The notes beneath the pieces were generated by a model. The model was not told where the DNA came from and searched no databases. It was given only the letters and a program-made list of their open reading frames with translations. From UBA2632 sp964452155 (lineage in GTDB: Bacteria; Bacteroidota; Bacteroidia; Bacteroidales; Dysgonomonadaceae), in contig CAYVLC010000141.1 of the NCBI GenBank assembly GCA_964452155.1, forward strand, positions 1-6,951: a DNA stretch of 6,951 nucleotides, written 5' to 3'. This document shows positions 1 through 6,268 of this stretch, piece after piece; position 1 is the first letter of the stretch, and each line of letters opens with the position of its first letter. Both the position numbers and the translations under genes were made by a program.

Positions 1-165
1 CGGAGCACTGCTTGCTGTTTTATTTAGGCTTTGCTCATCATTGCTTCTGCAGGTTGTTTTATCGTTTATCCATAGGGCTTTACACATTGGATATCTTTGT
101 CTAATGTCTAATAATAGTAAATCCAGAAAAAGCTCTGAAAGAGCTACCTCTCTGTAGTACGTCAT
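1..165 (-). CDS. Possible N-terminal part of an unknown protein, cut by the window edge
   Basis: An open frame on the minus strand runs without a stop from an ATG at 165-163 to base 1, giving exactly 55 codons. A second in-frame ATG lies three codons upstream at 174-172, and the frame stays open for nine further codons before a TAA. The translation begins MTYYREVALSELFLDLLLL and continues with a mixed, soluble-looking composition, with no signal peptide or clear membrane segment. I do not recognise a family. It has the same orientation as every other gene here and begins about 185 bases after the EamA stop, as a next gene might. Against it, the stretch is short, no TAnnTTTG box or distinct leader is visible, a terminator-like hairpin at 127-145 lies inside it, and two plus-strand frames are also open here. 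It could be chance. Confidence 0.3.
   Translation of the reverse strand, partial: MTYYREVALSELFLDLLLLDIRQRYPMCKALWINDKTTCRSNDEQSLNKTASSAP
127..145 (-). terminator. Candidate intrinsic terminator for the minus-strand operon
   Basis: On the minus strand AGCTCT, a three-base TTC loop and AGAGCT form a perfect six-pair hairpin (140-145 with 131-136). It runs directly into five T residues (complement of the A run at 127-131). This is the layout of a short Rho-independent terminator, about 215 bases after the EamA stop codon. The stem is short and only half GC. The call competes with the possible partial coding frame that covers the same bases, and both are unlikely to be right. Confidence 0.3.
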
Positions 166-174
166 TATTATCAT

Positions 175-358
175 TACTAAGAGCTTCGTAGAAGCGAACT
201 GTTATTGTTCTGATAGAAAAAAGAATTAATTTGAACACATATTTAATAGGGCACAAGGATTACAAATCTGCGCGAGTGGGGGTTTTCTTTGCACCCTTTT
301 GCGGTTACCTCTCGAAAGGCAAGCGAGAACATTGTCAACTGCCGTCTCTTTCGAAGGG
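175..358. other. Gene-free interval with short inverted repeats
   Basis: No convincing coding frame, tRNA or mobile-element end is visible. The left part is AT-rich. From about 268 onward it is richer in G and C and carries several short complementary pairs: GCTTC/GAAGC at 183-187 and 191-195, GGGT/ACCC at 280-283 and 293-296, CTCG/CGAG at 311-314 and 324-327, and TCGAAAG/CTTTCGA at 312-318 and 348-354. These could fold in the 3' untranslated region of the operon transcript, but none is long enough to name a known RNA element. Confidence 0.5.
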
Positions 359-376
359 TCAATTATGAACTGTCAA
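349..376. repeat. Four degenerate heptads overlapping the end of the EamA gene
   Basis: Read on the plus strand, 349-355, 356-362, 363-369 and 370-376 are TTTCGAA, GGGTCAA, TTATGAA and CTGTCAA. All four fit NNNTSAA in perfect seven-base phase. Another TTGTCAA lies at 332-338, out of phase. On the minus strand the array gives TTGACAG-TTCATAA-TTGACCC, and this encodes the last residues (LTVHN) and the TGA stop of the EamA protein. It resembles the degenerate TTGACAA/TTCATAA heptads I know from intergenic DNA of several bacterial groups. Four units is few, so chance is possible. Confidence 0.3.
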
Positions 377-1255
377 TTTCTTAACCCCATATTCATTAAA
401 TAGAATCCCTCCCACTATAAGCACAAGACCAACAAAAGTTGTGAGGTATATTTGTTCGCCCAACACAGAGCGAATAATAAATAGAGAGATAAAAGGTGCT
501 AGATAACACAATTGATTTATAAGTGCAGGGTTGTCTGTTTTTTTGAGTGCTAGCCCAAAGAATATAAATGGTATGGCCATTTCGAACAGACCTACATACA
601 CGGCAGATAGCACACCGCTTAACGAATACAACTGTACATCTACAAACAATAAGCCAATAAGCAGAAAGAACGAGCCAAAAAGGAAGCTTACAAATAGTGC
701 CAACACGTTATCTATGTGTTCGCTCTTTCTGTTGAGTATCCAAAACGTAGCCCACACAAATGTACTTATAAATGCTAGAATCAATCCTGTTATTGAAAGT
801 TGCACCCCTGCAAATGTTTCAGATCCAATGGAGATAAGTGTTACCCCACCCAACGATATAGCCATTCCCACGAACTTGAGCGCAGGTATGCGCTGTTTCA
901 TAACCACTGCTAGTAGCAGGGTAAGCACTATTGCCCACGAAAAATTGATTGATTGTGCTATTTGAGCTGGTAGCAAATCGTAAGCCTTAAAAAGAATGAG
1001 ATAATATACCGCAGGATTCAGTAACCCGGTAATGGCAAACAGCACCCAATCTTTGCGTGTAATGCTTTTTAGTAAATGCCATTTCTTCTGAAAGCTTATT
1101 ACCAAAGCAAACATTACCAATGCAGTAATGGATGCTACAAGCAAAAGTTCGTAGTACGAATAGTGGCGCAAGCCTATTTTGAAAGCCGATGCCACTGTGG
1201 ACCAACTTGCTACTGCAATGGCTATGTGAAGGTATGATTTTGATGAGGGCTTCAA
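359..1255 (-). CDS. EamA-family (drug/metabolite transporter superfamily) permease
   Basis: Predicted ten-helix inner-membrane carrier of the DMT superfamily. Family members export or import small metabolites such as amino acids, sugars or purines; the substrate here cannot be read from sequence. The 298 residues show two EamA-type halves of five helices each, roughly residues 9-143 and 153-287. Predicted membrane segments are near 9-26, 36-54, 70-90, 97-119, 127-145, 153-175, 183-203, 211-235, 245-262 and 269-287. Length and the duplicated layout fit the family, and the half-ending stretches GMAISLGGVTLI and GLVLIVGGILF are typical. The start codon is TTG (1255-1253). A TAG lies immediately upstream in frame, and the first internal ATG is residue 48, which would lose the first helix, so TTG is the best start. 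It lies 32 bases after the glycosyl-hydrolase-like gene and is probably cotranscribed, perhaps for uptake or efflux of a product. The C-terminal tail lies in a degenerate repeat. Confidence 0.9.
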   Translation of the reverse strand: MKPSSKSYLHIAIAVASWSTVASAFKIGLRHYSYYELLLVASITALVMFALVISFQKKWHLLKSITRKDWVLFAITGLLNPAVYYLILFKAYDLLPAQIAQSINFSWAIVLTLLLAVVMKQRIPALKFVGMAISLGGVTLISIGSETFAGVQLSITGLILAFISTFVWATFWILNRKSEHIDNVLALFVSFLFGSFFLLIGLLFVDVQLYSLSGVLSAVYVGLFEMAIPFIFFGLALKKTDNPALINQLCYLAPFISLFIIRSVLGEQIYLTTFVGLVLIVGGILFNEYGVKKLTVHN

Positions 1256-1287
1256 CTATATGTCTGTTTTAATACAGAATAAATTTT

Positions 1288-2403
1288 CTATAGCATGCTC
1301 CAATGACCGTCCTTAATGTCACCAAACGAAAACAAAGAGAAACCTTCGGCTTTTGTCTGTCTTACCTTTTCTATAGCCATACCCAATTCATCGGGGGTGA
1401 GTGATGGAATAAACAGGCCCCCATAAACAGGAGCAGGATTCTTTAGATCAGCAATTTCTACTTCCAGACGTTGGCGCACCCAATCAATATCTTCATTGTA
1501 GAAGTTGTGATACAACATAGGGAAATAAGCATCTAAGTTCCACTGACTCCATTGCTGTCTTACACTTTGCCAATTTGGGAATACTGCAGCTGATGCCATT
1601 TTGCCTGCTTTTTTAATTTCAGGCGCTAGTAAATCGTTTACTACGTGCGTTACAGAGTCATACCTAAATTGATTCCAAACTTGGTTTTCTGCAGGCTCAG
1701 CAATATCTTTAAGTGGGTCTAAACCTGTTTGCTCTTTAAATTTGCTCCTACAAGTTTCACAATAGCAATAGTCGTACTGTGGATACTCTTTGTCTTGCAC
1801 GATATTGTATGTTGGCTGTAGTGCTTCGGCTAGGATAACATCGGGCATGCGTATATAATCGAGATGAACACCCGAGAGGTCTTCAATGGCTGATAGCTCT
1901 CTTACATTCTTCACCAAAAAATCTTGCACCTCTGGGTTGTTTGGACACATAAATTTGTAGTAGTTTACATAAGCAGGGTGCGTGTGAGCTGCTTCTCCCA
2001 ATCTATTGACAATATACCAATCTGGATGATTTTCTATATAAAAAGGGTTGTTATTGGGCATTGTCCACATCCATGCATGCACTTCCACACCATACTCTTT
2101 TCCGATTTTAATAAGTGGGGTCAATAAGTCTTGGTCAAAAGGAAGTCTGGCAGATGTATACAGGGCTTTGTGGCTACCATATACCTGAAAAAAGACACCG
2201 TGTATGCCATGCTCTTTCATCTTTTCGAACCTTGGTTTCCAATCCTCTACAGATTCGTCGAGACGTAAAGTACTCCAAATCCATTTTTTGAAACTATCAC
2301 CACCAGCCATTGCATCTTTCGAAGAAGGCATTGTGCATGATTTTGTAATCATCAATCCCAGACCCGCTAATCCTACATTTTTAATAAAGTTTCTTCTTTT
2401 CAT
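1288..2403 (-). CDS. Tat-exported probable lipoprotein, putative glycosyl-hydrolase-like TIM-barrel protein
   Basis: This 371-residue protein begins MKRRNFIKNVGLAGLGLMIT followed by KSC. That is a twin-arginine signal (RRNFIK) with a hydrophobic stretch and a candidate lipidation cysteine at residue 23, although the lipobox TKSC is weak. The mature part reads as a (beta/alpha)8 glycosyl-hydrolase-like barrel of the GHL/family-10-like group in Bacteroidota. It has an HGIHGVFFQVYG strand near 65-76, VEVHAWMWTMP near 107-116, and GVHLDYIRMP at 178-187, where D182 is a candidate active-site residue. A Cys cluster CYCETC at 213-218 resembles the YCxCxxC...F element seen in several uncharacterised glycosidase-like families and may bind a metal. 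DAYFPMLYHN (291-300) and GFSLFSFGD (354-362) fit later barrel strands. Catalytic residues are otherwise unassigned and activity is inferred. ATG start with an A/T-rich leader; 68 bases after the CBM9-like gene and 32 before EamA. It could instead be a binding protein that has lost catalysis. Confidence 0.8.
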   Translation of the reverse strand: MKRRNFIKNVGLAGLGLMITKSCTMPSSKDAMAGGDSFKKWIWSTLRLDESVEDWKPRFEKMKEHGIHGVFFQVYGSHKALYTSARLPFDQDLLTPLIKIGKEYGVEVHAWMWTMPNNNPFYIENHPDWYIVNRLGEAAHTHPAYVNYYKFMCPNNPEVQDFLVKNVRELSAIEDLSGVHLDYIRMPDVILAEALQPTYNIVQDKEYPQYDYCYCETCRSKFKEQTGLDPLKDIAEPAENQVWNQFRYDSVTHVVNDLLAPEIKKAGKMASAAVFPNWQSVRQQWSQWNLDAYFPMLYHNFYNEDIDWVRQRLEVEIADLKNPAPVYGGLFIPSLTPDELGMAIEKVRQTKAEGFSLFSFGDIKDGHWSML

Positions 2404-2471
2404 TGTATCTATATTATTTGAAGTTTAGTACCCTTATGGGTGTGATTGTTTTTTTAAAAGATATTCGCTCC

Positions 2472-3563
2472 TTATTGCACATTGGTGGGCGCTTTCCATA
2501 TTTTACTATCCTCTCTTATGTACCACGCATTGCCTTTCTCATTAGCTGCACAGGAGAGTGTAAATCTATTGTTAACAGCATCAAATAATATTTCCCTGCC
2601 ACGTAGTATCTTCCTGTCGGTAACAAGTTCTTCAAGAGTGAGAGCAAACCTATTGTGCTGGCGATTAAATTGGTGCTGTTGGTCGAACAACTCACGCAGT
2701 ATAACTTTTGTTTCGAAGTCGGGGTCTTCTACATAGTTTTCTTTGCCTTCGCCAGCAGTAATTTTCGATAATTGCAACACGCCCCAATATTCTGGTTTGT
2801 GCATATCGATAACATGTTGAGGCGACCATACCCAATTGTCTTCTGGATAAGTCTTGCCTGTTTCAGGATTGATGGTTTTGGTGTATTTACCGTTCACCAC
2901 ATCGCGTTTCCACTCTACACGCGAAAAGTTTATTCTCCATTGTTCTCCAGTATTGGGTGCCGCATCTCTAGAAGCTGCCTCCATTATTGTTTTCCAGGGG
3001 AGGGCCATTTCAACTGTCCATCCAGTGTCTATATCCGAAGGGTCGTTCAGTGTGCCTTGCAAGTCGATACCAGTTTTGAGACCTGCCATGTCCCATGCAT
3101 TTATGGGCAAACCGCCATAGCGATAAGGCTTTGTCATCATCAAGTCCCACTCTGTACCGAGTGCATTTACCTCATATTCATAATAGTTGTGGGTATCGCC
3201 ATTGGGGTCTATGAATACTTCAAAATTGTTTTCGTGAAAAATAACCGATTCTCGCTGGGTGTATGTAGCCCATAGATGTGGCTCGTCTAATTGGGCTGCA
3301 ATATAAAGATAATTGTCATCCCATAGCATTTTCACTCTGGTAGTATTGTAGGGCTGCGGTTGCTTATCGCCTTCTATATCCACAAAAGTATCTGTCCAAT
3401 CTACCATGCTCCACTCTTTTTCGTTCAATCTTCCATCCATTGTCATCTCACCACCTGTGCGATAGCAAATATAGTGCTTGGGTGGTTGCTCCAGCAATAT
3501 CATCTGAGCCGTGGCTGTGTGGCAGATAACATACAGTAGCATTGTTAATAGTGTTTGTCGCAT
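2472..3563 (-). CDS. Secreted carbohydrate-binding family 9-like protein
   Basis: Exported beta-sandwich protein of the CBM9/DOMON-like group (Pfam CBM9-like fold), expected to bind sugars or glycans outside the cytoplasm. From the chosen start it has 363 residues with a Sec signal peptide, MRQTLLTMLLYVICHTATAQ, cut near residue 19-20. The CBM9-like domain spans about residues 30-268. Family-typical pieces are DGRLNEKEW (near 43-51), MLWDDNYLYIAAQL (79-92), the ENNFEVFIDPNGD stretch (111-123), GWTVEMALPWK (181-191), WRINFSRVEW (209-218) and the WSPQ...PEYWGVLQLS end (246-266). The last 95 residues are a charged tail ending in a small domain. An ATG ten codons upstream (3593-3591) is also possible. 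I prefer 3563 because the 30 bases before it are strongly A-rich, as is usual for Bacteroidota leaders, and because the signal peptide then begins compactly. Enzymatic activity is not evident. It lies directly behind the hydrolase gene and is probably cotranscribed. Confidence 0.87.
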   Translation of the reverse strand: MRQTLLTMLLYVICHTATAQMILLEQPPKHYICYRTGGEMTMDGRLNEKEWSMVDWTDTFVDIEGDKQPQPYNTTRVKMLWDDNYLYIAAQLDEPHLWATYTQRESVIFHENNFEVFIDPNGDTHNYYEYEVNALGTEWDLMMTKPYRYGGLPINAWDMAGLKTGIDLQGTLNDPSDIDTGWTVEMALPWKTIMEAASRDAAPNTGEQWRINFSRVEWKRDVVNGKYTKTINPETGKTYPEDNWVWSPQHVIDMHKPEYWGVLQLSKITAGEGKENYVEDPDFETKVILRELFDQQHQFNRQHNRFALTLEELVTDRKILRGREILFDAVNNRFTLSCAANEKGNAWYIREDSKIWKAPTNVQ

Positions 3564-3590
3564 ATTCTTAGTTTTATTTAGTTTCAATTT

Positions 3591-3599
3591 CATCTACTA
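3591..3599 (-). other. Tandem in-frame stops followed directly by an in-frame ATG
   Basis: The hydrolase gene ends AAG-TAG-TAG on the minus strand (3597-3599, then 3594-3596). The next triplet, 3591-3593, is ATG in the same frame, and that frame is the frame of the CBM9-like protein. This ATG is the longer alternative start of that gene. The arrangement would allow translational restart without a frame change. A second stop makes stop readthrough into a fused product unlikely. Confidence 0.7.
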
Positions 3600-6104
3600 C
3601 TTTGCAAAACAGCCCGTTGCTACTCCCCAATCGTTTCCGAAGAAGCCAGACACCTTTATACCTTCTGGATTATCTTTGATCCAATCAACATCAAATATCA
3701 TTAAGTCCGGAAATCCTGTAATACCCGAGAAGTAATCGTTTGGGTACAAAGCTTTCATGCCTTCGTTGCCTGTACCTGCCACAACTCCTACCGATGCAGT
3801 GTTGCTGTGGGCACGTGGATAAATGAAATAGGTGCCTAGATTGGCTCCAGTAAATGTTTTGTTGCCAAATAGGATTTTATCGTTGGTTACCTTCACGGGG
3901 CAGTGGTTCAGCAATTGTTTCCATGCACTATTGTTGTCAGCATTTCCATAAAGGATAACATTTCTATGGCTATAGTCAGCAGCTTTAAACTCTCTGTCGG
4001 AGATAATATCTATTGACCCATTGCCCCTGTATAAGAATGTTTCGGCATCGAAGCGAGCCTTGTTTAAGTACCACTCGTTGGTCTCTTTATCTCCACCTGT
4101 AGCATATACAAATACCACATTGTTGTAAAACGACATTTTGAAACCACCTTGTCTTTCGGCATGTTTCTCCGATAAATCTATTGAGGGTACTTCCATCCAC
4201 TTCTCATCTTTCTTCACCAAGTGTATGTTGTTGGTCGATGTAGGTTCAATGGATTGTTCGTCTATAACAATGGTTGTTGGTCTGTTCATCTTAAACTCAC
4301 CAAAAAGCAAGCTAAAGCTGCCAATATTGCTAGGATAGACCACTGTAGTATCTCCTTTGATGTATGCTTTTATGTTAGAAGTCTCGTATTGTTTGTCTTG
4401 TTGGTTTACTTTTAGCCAATAGTTTGATGCTGATATTGCAGGTGCTGCAGTGGTGAAATTGATACTGTCAACCTCTGCAGTGGGTGTGATTCTATTTTGT
4501 TTGAAAAAATTGAACAATGGAGCCCAATCAACACTATGATCACCATACCAATGCGACCCCCCTGGATATTCGTAATAAACAAAATTGTTGTGAAATGCTC
4601 CTAACTCCTTTCTCATCATGCGTGCCTGTGCTGTTGGCACTACACCATCGGTGCTACCATGAAGCACATAAACACCCGATTGAAGGTAATTATTTAAAAG
4701 CTGTAAAGTTCTACCTCCCGAAGCTCCTCTTTGTATCATACCGAAGTGAGGATTCTGAGTGAGTGAACTGTCTGGACCCGATCGTCTGTACCTAATAATA
4801 TCGGGATATCCGGCAGCTGGAGCTATTGCTCCCCATTTATCGGGATAGGTAGCTCCTAGATACCAAGTGCCATGCCCGCCCATAGAGTGCCCCGTGAGAT
4901 ATATATTCTCTGGGTTGGGTTTGTAAATGCTTTTGGCTTTTTCAAGCACTTCTATTGCATCTACTCTGCCCCATTCTTCCCAGTTGAAGCCAAATGGGCG
5001 ACGATTGGTAGGAGCAACAATATTTGCCCAATCTTTTTGTTTGTATGCTCTAGCCTGGTTGGTTGCTTCTACAGATGCTCCGTGTACCGATAACACAAGG
5101 GCTTGTCTGTCTGCTTTCTTTAGAGAGGGTGCCACAGAATAATATTGTACACTACCATCTATATTGCTTACAAAAGTTCTTTCGTGATGTGCAGAGCTCT
5201 CTTTTACTGGCAGAGAAACAGCTATTGTGTCTAGCACCCTATTTCTATTGTCTTTGAGCACAAGCTTTGCCAAAAGGGCATTCTCGCTTGGCTTTTCTTT
5301 AAAAGCTGGAATGGTGTATTTTACTTTCCGTGTTGTTAGAGGTATAATGGGGCCAACTTTGCTTATAGCCACCTCTCCATCGGGCAAGTGGCACTCTATA
5401 CTGTAGTCTTTCAATGACTGTTGGCTTGCATTAATCACTCTTATCGCTGCACAGCGTGCATCGTTTTCGTCGCGCAGGACGGAAGGAAGTGTCATGTCGC
5501 GAGCAGTAAATAAAACCTTTTTGCGTGGAACTATAATTTGAGAATTGTATCGCGCAAAACGTCCATAAGTATATACAAACTCATTCAATCCTTTCTTCAT
5601 TTCGAAAGGGATGAGGGTGTAGCCAAATTCGTAGTGGTCGCCTTCGTGTGGTTGTCCGTTTATAATCACGCGTGTATGACCACTGGCATCAAGCAATGCT
5701 ATTGTGTTTTGGGGCGAGTAGTAAGAGGTGTAAAGTATAGATTGACCAAGGCGGCCACTAAAAACTCCAGCCGAATCTGCTTCTATTTCATCCCATTTCA
5801 ATGTTAGAGAATTGTCTTGATTGGCAAACCTATCTGTAACAGTCTCATTGTTGGTAGGCAATTTAAATCTGCTCGTGGCTATTTGCCAAAAAACCATATT
5901 GCGATTGCCCTGTAGTAGCCCTGGCTGCTCTCCATTGCGAAGAACTAGGCCATTTGTAAATTTGTGAACGATGGCTCCCTCATCAATACTTTTGGTTTTT
6001 TCTTTTCCAAATATTTCAACTATGTCACCTGTTTTCTGTGCCATTGCCGGAAGGGATATTGCAACCACAAGAAAAGGCAATAAAAAGGACAGTAATGTTT
6101 TCAT
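3597..6104 (-). CDS. Large secreted alpha/beta hydrolase, prolyl-oligopeptidase/esterase class
   Basis: Exported serine hydrolase of 835 residues with a clear Sec signal peptide (MKTLLSFLLPFLVVAISLP, cut near AMA-Q at 22-23). Residues about 25-325 form beta-rich N-terminal domains, including a sugar-binding-like stretch near 120-200. The alpha/beta-hydrolase core covers about 330-540. It has an oxyanion-type SVHGAS (339-344), the nucleophile elbow GHSMGG with Ser407, the acid Asp486 in HGSTDG, and His518 in GGSHW. The class includes peptidases and carbohydrate esterases; the triad does not say which, and the CBM9-like and glycosidase-like neighbours favour an esterase or deacylase on a glycan. 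Residues about 545-835 are an extra C-terminal region with NVILYGN (715-721), SVGVVAGTGNEGM (781-793) and GFFGNDWGVATGC (820-832), which I cannot assign to a known fold. An ATG 11 codons upstream (6137) is in frame, but would put a polar extension before the signal peptide. It is probably the first gene of the operon. Confidence 0.85.
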   Translation of the reverse strand: MKTLLSFLLPFLVVAISLPAMAQKTGDIVEIFGKEKTKSIDEGAIVHKFTNGLVLRNGEQPGLLQGNRNMVFWQIATSRFKLPTNNETVTDRFANQDNSLTLKWDEIEADSAGVFSGRLGQSILYTSYYSPQNTIALLDASGHTRVIINGQPHEGDHYEFGYTLIPFEMKKGLNEFVYTYGRFARYNSQIIVPRKKVLFTARDMTLPSVLRDENDARCAAIRVINASQQSLKDYSIECHLPDGEVAISKVGPIIPLTTRKVKYTIPAFKEKPSENALLAKLVLKDNRNRVLDTIAVSLPVKESSAHHERTFVSNIDGSVQYYSVAPSLKKADRQALVLSVHGASVEATNQARAYKQKDWANIVAPTNRRPFGFNWEEWGRVDAIEVLEKAKSIYKPNPENIYLTGHSMGGHGTWYLGATYPDKWGAIAPAAGYPDIIRYRRSGPDSSLTQNPHFGMIQRGASGGRTLQLLNNYLQSGVYVLHGSTDGVVPTAQARMMRKELGAFHNNFVYYEYPGGSHWYGDHSVDWAPLFNFFKQNRITPTAEVDSINFTTAAPAISASNYWLKVNQQDKQYETSNIKAYIKGDTTVVYPSNIGSFSLLFGEFKMNRPTTIVIDEQSIEPTSTNNIHLVKKDEKWMEVPSIDLSEKHAERQGGFKMSFYNNVVFVYATGGDKETNEWYLNKARFDAETFLYRGNGSIDIISDREFKAADYSHRNVILYGNADNNSAWKQLLNHCPVKVTNDKILFGNKTFTGANLGTYFIYPRAHSNTASVGVVAGTGNEGMKALYPNDYFSGITGFPDLMIFDVDWIKDNPEGIKVSGFFGNDWGVATGCFAK

Positions 6105-6184
6105 ATAATTCAAATTTAGTATGTCAGTAAGTATCATTTAGCGGCAAGTAGGTATCCAATGTATCAGTTGGATTGCAGATGTAA

Positions 6185-6192
6185 CAAATTTA
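6185..6192 (-). promoter_or_regulatory. Candidate -7 box (TAAATTTG) for the hydrolase operon
   Basis: On the minus strand the octamer TAAATTTG matches the Bacteroidota sigma-ABfr -7 consensus TAnnTTTG. It would place a transcript start near 6178-6182 and leave about 75 bases of leader before the ATG at 6104. The 35 bases upstream are almost entirely A/T. No TTG is seen at the expected -33 spacing, so this is only half of the usual promoter pair. Confidence 0.4.
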
Positions 6193-6241
6193 TAACTAAA
6201 AATTTAAATATTCTAATATGTTTCATGTTTTTTATGCACAA

Positions 6242-6253
6242 AAGATGCATCTT
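6242..6253. repeat. Perfect 12-base palindrome, possible operator
   Basis: AAGATGCATCTT is fully self-complementary. It lies between the stop of the M15 peptidase gene (6269) and the candidate -7 box (6185-6192), about 50 bases upstream of that box. The outer bases (ACAA on the left, TTGT on the right) extend the symmetry if a two-base offset is allowed. It may be a binding site for a dimeric activator or repressor of the hydrolase operon. It has no following T run in either direction that would make it an intrinsic terminator. Confidence 0.35.
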
Positions 6254-6268
6254 GTAAGTACTGCATGT

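Noticed and set aside
92..99. TATCTTTG on the plus strand, matching the -7 consensus TAnnTTTG
   Set aside because: No plus-strand gene follows and no TTG is present at the -33 distance; a chance match is likely.
2..157. Plus-strand frame open from the left edge, ending in TAG
   Set aside because: It could be the end of a plus-strand gene, but its Leu/Ser-rich translation shows no family signal and every supported gene here is on the minus strand.
531..965. 144-codon open frame on the plus strand
   Set aside because: Antisense to the EamA gene; the translation is Ser/Thr/Asn/Pro-rich with no membrane or domain pattern, so it is a shadow frame.
2430..2441. ACCC-TTAT-GGGT mini-hairpin between the CBM9-like and glycosidase-like genes
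   Set aside because: The stem has only four pairs and no T run follows on the minus strand, so it does not support a terminator inside the operon.
2772..3275. 167-codon open frame on the plus strand
   Set aside because: It lies wholly antisense to the well-supported CBM9-like gene, its product has no recognisable domain, and it is rich in Cys, Ile and His as shadow frames often are.
6111..6118. Second TAAATTTG octamer on the minus strand
   Set aside because: Only six bases separate it from the ATG at 6104, which would leave almost no leader; the copy at 6185-6192 is better placed.
6105..6137. Upstream in-frame ATG extending the hydrolase by 11 residues
   Set aside because: The extension is not signal-like and would bury a typical Sec signal peptide that starts at the ATG at 6104; the bases before 6104 also look like a usual A/T-rich leader.
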